Shown here: in pieces, positions 21,378 through 22,882 of the stretch
Position numbering within the stretch: position 1 is the stretch's first letter
Layout of the letters: each line of letters starts with the position of its first letter
Virus record (IMG/VR): IMGVR_UViG_3300032132_000044
Coordinates: 1 to 22,882 of that record
Source of the DNA: a virus
Length of the DNA stretch: 22,882 nucleotides
Reading direction: 5' to 3' (one strand)
Notes under the pieces: generated by a model
Database searches by the model: none
Told to the model about the DNA's origin: nothing
Seen by the model: only the letters and a program-made list of their open reading frames with translations
Translations under genes and position numbers: made by a program

Positions 21378-21908
21378 TTAACCTCTTGTTTGAGTTTCGT
21401 TTCCTGTTTCTATGGGAACTTTCATTGGGTCTTTAACCCATTGATCCGTTGGGACTAAATCGCAATTACAGTGTAAACCGCAAACAGAAAACCCACTTTG
21501 AGGTAATCCTGCGAACTCCCATTCATCCCAACTTGCTAATCGCCCATGCCTAATAAGACAATCTGAGCAAATATTTGTACCAACTGACTGCCATTTGAAT
21601 TGTTGCACACCCTTTTGATCGTATTCATATTTCGACCCATAGGTAGACATTCTCCCTATTCCAAATTCAGCAGTAGTTTTAAAATGATTCTTGAGACCCC
21701 CGAATATTCTCCCCCCATTTTCAAGATCGTTAAGCAATACTTCCCTGATAGCATCATCAGTAGCCCCACTTGCCCGTAACGTTGCTATAAGGGTTTCTAT
21801 GTCCATTACAGTCCTTCCAACGCCATTCTGTATCTGTATTGCTATCACAAGGTTTGCCTTTTCAACCTGATCTGATATGCTTTCTAATGCTTCTTGATTA
21901 CTTGGCAA
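21378..21908 (-). CDS. Minor head protein (Mu gpF / SPP1 gp7-like C-terminal domain)
   Basis: A 176-residue protein. Residues 60-90 (NDLENGGRIFGGLKNHFKTT) form helices, then KWQSVGTNICSDCLIRHGRL, and SVCGLHCNCDLVP at the end. Cysteines 114, 117, 143, 147 and 149 form a cluster with H121 and H146, fitting the 'D/N-x-C-x2-C-x4-G ... H-C-x-C-x-L-x-P' end of Phage_Mu_F domains and possibly binding a metal. These minor head proteins sit inside the capsid near the portal. At 176 residues it is shorter than most family members, which have a longer N-terminus. The start is TTG at 21908, inside the end of the upstream gene; no ATG is available nearby. Confidence 0.78.
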   Translation of the reverse strand: MPSNQEALESISDQVEKANLVIAIQIQNGVGRTVMDIETLIATLRASGATDDAIREVLLNDLENGGRIFGGLKNHFKTTAEFGIGRMSTYGSKYEYDQKGVQQFKWQSVGTNICSDCLIRHGRLASWDEWEFAGLPQSGFSVCGLHCNCDLVPTDQWVKDPMKVPIETGNETQTRG

Positions 21909-22389
21909 GGAGTCTCTTAATCCTTCGCTTCATGTTTTTAAGTATTTCTTTTTCAGCTTCCCTTGATATGCCGAACCATTTACGTTTCGGTAGAGAAGAC
22001 CCACCATCCTGATGGTAAATCCCATATGGTGCTTTAACATTTGGTGCTGATATTATAGCTTCCTGATTTCTTGCGGTTGCCTTCGTCTTTAAATACGATC
22101 CACCAAAGCCTAAAGCCCCCGTCATAGCCCCTGTTCTTATCAATGGATACGATGCAAACTGACCAACTGCCTCAGGATCAGTTTTCTTTTGCTTAATCGT
22201 TGCTTCTAATAGTGGCGTAAAAGACTTCCCATCAATATCTACTTTCCTGCCTACCCTTTTAGCAATATCATTAATCACATGACCAGCACTATCATTAATT
22301 TCATCAGCTAAAGAAACAGCAAGACCATTTTTAATTAGTCTATTCAGTTTCTTTTGAAGTTTCTTCGCTGACAGCGACATTGCTATCAC
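21898..22389 (-). CDS. Phage virion morphogenesis protein (Mu gpG / tail completion S-like)
   Basis: A 163-residue basic protein: helix AKKLQKKLNRLIKNGLAV, then FTPLLEATIKQKKTDP, YPLIRTGAMTGALGF, and APYGIYHQDGGSSLPKRKWF followed by a final basic helix. The order 'F-PL-x-x-x-T-I-x-x-K ... PLI-x-TGAM ... Y-x-x-x-HQ-x-G ... P-x-R-x-x-x-G' is the signature of the virion morphogenesis family, which helps head-tail joining. It precedes the gpF-like gene, whereas in Mu gpF comes before gpG. Start GTG at 22389 or ATG at 22380; neither has a strong ribosome binding site. Confidence 0.82.
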   Translation of the reverse strand: MIAMSLSAKKLQKKLNRLIKNGLAVSLADEINDSAGHVINDIAKRVGRKVDIDGKSFTPLLEATIKQKKTDPEAVGQFASYPLIRTGAMTGALGFGGSYLKTKATARNQEAIISAPNVKAPYGIYHQDGGSSLPKRKWFGISREAEKEILKNMKRRIKRLLAK

Positions 22390-22618
22390 TTAACTTTGCC
22401 CCATGTTTTCTTCCCATATCAAAAGCAGTAATGAATTTGTCTTGGTGCTTTTCAACAAAAGCAGTCCCAAGCATTTCTAAATACTGATTTGGGTTTTCTA
22501 AAAGTTTATCTAAATCAATAGCATTTAATATCACAGTAGCGTCTTCCCTTATTTGCAGGGTCAATTCGTGTTTATCGTTATGATATTTTGCGATGTGTTT
22601 AGGTATTGCCATTATCAC
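22340..22618 (-). CDS. Small protein between portal and gpG-like gene
   Basis: A 92-residue protein with MAIPKHIAKYHNDKHELTLQ then ATVILNAIDLDKLLENPNQY and a Ser/Glu-rich end. Family not recognised. It overlaps the portal 3' end by 20 nt and its own end overlaps the next gene by 50 nt. Start is GTG at 22618 (AAAGG about six bases before) or ATG at 22612 (AGGTGA before it). The helical core 'DLDKLLENPNQYLEMLGTAF' and the position suggest a head assembly or portal-associated protein, without direct evidence. Confidence 0.6.
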   Translation of the reverse strand: MIMAIPKHIAKYHNDKHELTLQIREDATVILNAIDLDKLLENPNQYLEMLGTAFVEKHQDKFITAFDMGRKHGAKLSDSNVAVSEETSKETE

Positions 22619-22882
22619 CTATCGCCTTTTTAAGATCAAATTTGGTGCTTTCCCTTGCCCGTTCTTCCTCTGTTTGTGGCGTACCCTCATCATCTACCCT
22701 TGACTCCATTTCTTCCAGCATATCGTCGTCGGCATCGGGATTATATTTTCTAAACCAATCCTTCTTAGATGACAAGCCATTCTGCCATTCCCAATCCCAT
22801 TGCGCCCTTTCTTCTTGAGCCGTTAATGGAAATCTTGGTTCTGTAAAGTCTACTGAGTAGTCCTCATTAATAGCCGACCCAG
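22599..22882 (-). CDS. Portal protein, C-terminal end (partial)
   Basis: The frame is open from the window edge to TAA at 22599, giving 93 residues: YSVDFTEPRFPLTAQEERAQ, then WDWEWQNGLSSKKDWFRKYN followed by PDADDDMLEEMESRVDDE and an acidic/basic tail. The sequence 'LTAQEERAQ...W....LSSKKDWFRKYNPDAD.DMLEEME' is characteristic of the C-terminus of phage portal proteins (SPP1 gp6-like), where the mutation-tolerant tail follows the stem. It is followed by head assembly genes, as expected. The main body and the terminase genes must lie beyond the window. Confidence 0.8.
   Translation of the reverse strand, partial: GSAINEDYSVDFTEPRFPLTAQEERAQWDWEWQNGLSSKKDWFRKYNPDADDDMLEEMESRVDDEGTPQTEEERARESTKFDLKKAIGDNGNT

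Noticed and set aside
1-22882. Search for CRISPR arrays, tRNA genes, transposases, integrase, attachment sites and anti-defence islands
   Set aside because: No regularly spaced repeats, cloverleaf-like segments or motifs of such proteins were noticed by eye. The repeats seen belong to fibre coding sequences.

Overview
The window is a continuous piece of a tailed double-stranded DNA bacteriophage (or prophage) genome. Every gene I can support lies on the minus strand, so the transcriptional order runs from base 22882 down to base 1. Packing is very tight: many neighbours overlap through TAATG, TAGTG or ATGA, and many starts have purine-rich Shine-Dalgarno sites. The DNA is AT-leaning. No integrase, tRNA, host gene or plus-strand gene was found. 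A siphovirus-type tail is inferred because a tail tube gene, a G/GT-type chaperone pair and a tape measure gene follow one another with no sheath gene between. The host cannot be named; the gene styles resemble uncultured marine phages, which is only an impression.

Layout in transcription order. (1) Head module, 22882-19965: portal C-terminus (cut by the window edge), a small unknown protein, a Mu gpG-like virion morphogenesis protein, a Mu gpF/SPP1 gp7-like minor head protein with a Cys cluster, a coiled-coil scaffold-like protein, and the major capsid protein. No prohead protease is seen between portal and capsid. A compound RNA hairpin with a UACG tetraloop follows the capsid gene. (2) Fibre module, 19875-12428: seven genes of repetitive beta-rich fibre or decoration proteins. 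Two end in Peptidase_S74 (intramolecular chaperone) domains, and a third appears to have lost or exchanged its C-terminus at a 16-bp repeat shared by three gene junctions. (3) Lysis module, 12389-10046: a membrane/coiled-coil protein, an exported thioredoxin-like protein without CXXC, several tiny membrane, coiled-coil or basic proteins, and a GH108 endolysin. (4) A calcineurin-like metallophosphoesterase and a small unknown protein, 10033-9073. (5) Neck and tail module, 9073-1: head-tail connector, probable tail terminator, a small protein, tail tube, tail assembly chaperones G and GT joined by a -1 ribosomal frameshift, tape measure, tail hub, and tip or distal proteins including two paralogues. 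The next gene's N-terminus runs off the window.

The most notable points are: the frameshift cassette (in-frame CCCAAAA, 6-nt spacer, 11-bp stem); fibre and lysis modules placed between the capsid and neck genes; recombination-like seams between fibre genes, where the last codons of one gene also form the ribosome binding site of the next; the cysteine-free thioredoxin-like exported protein; and four genes of 34-57 codons (at 11085, 11479, 10701 and 10528) that a length cutoff would miss. I see no wholly new defence or mobile system here.
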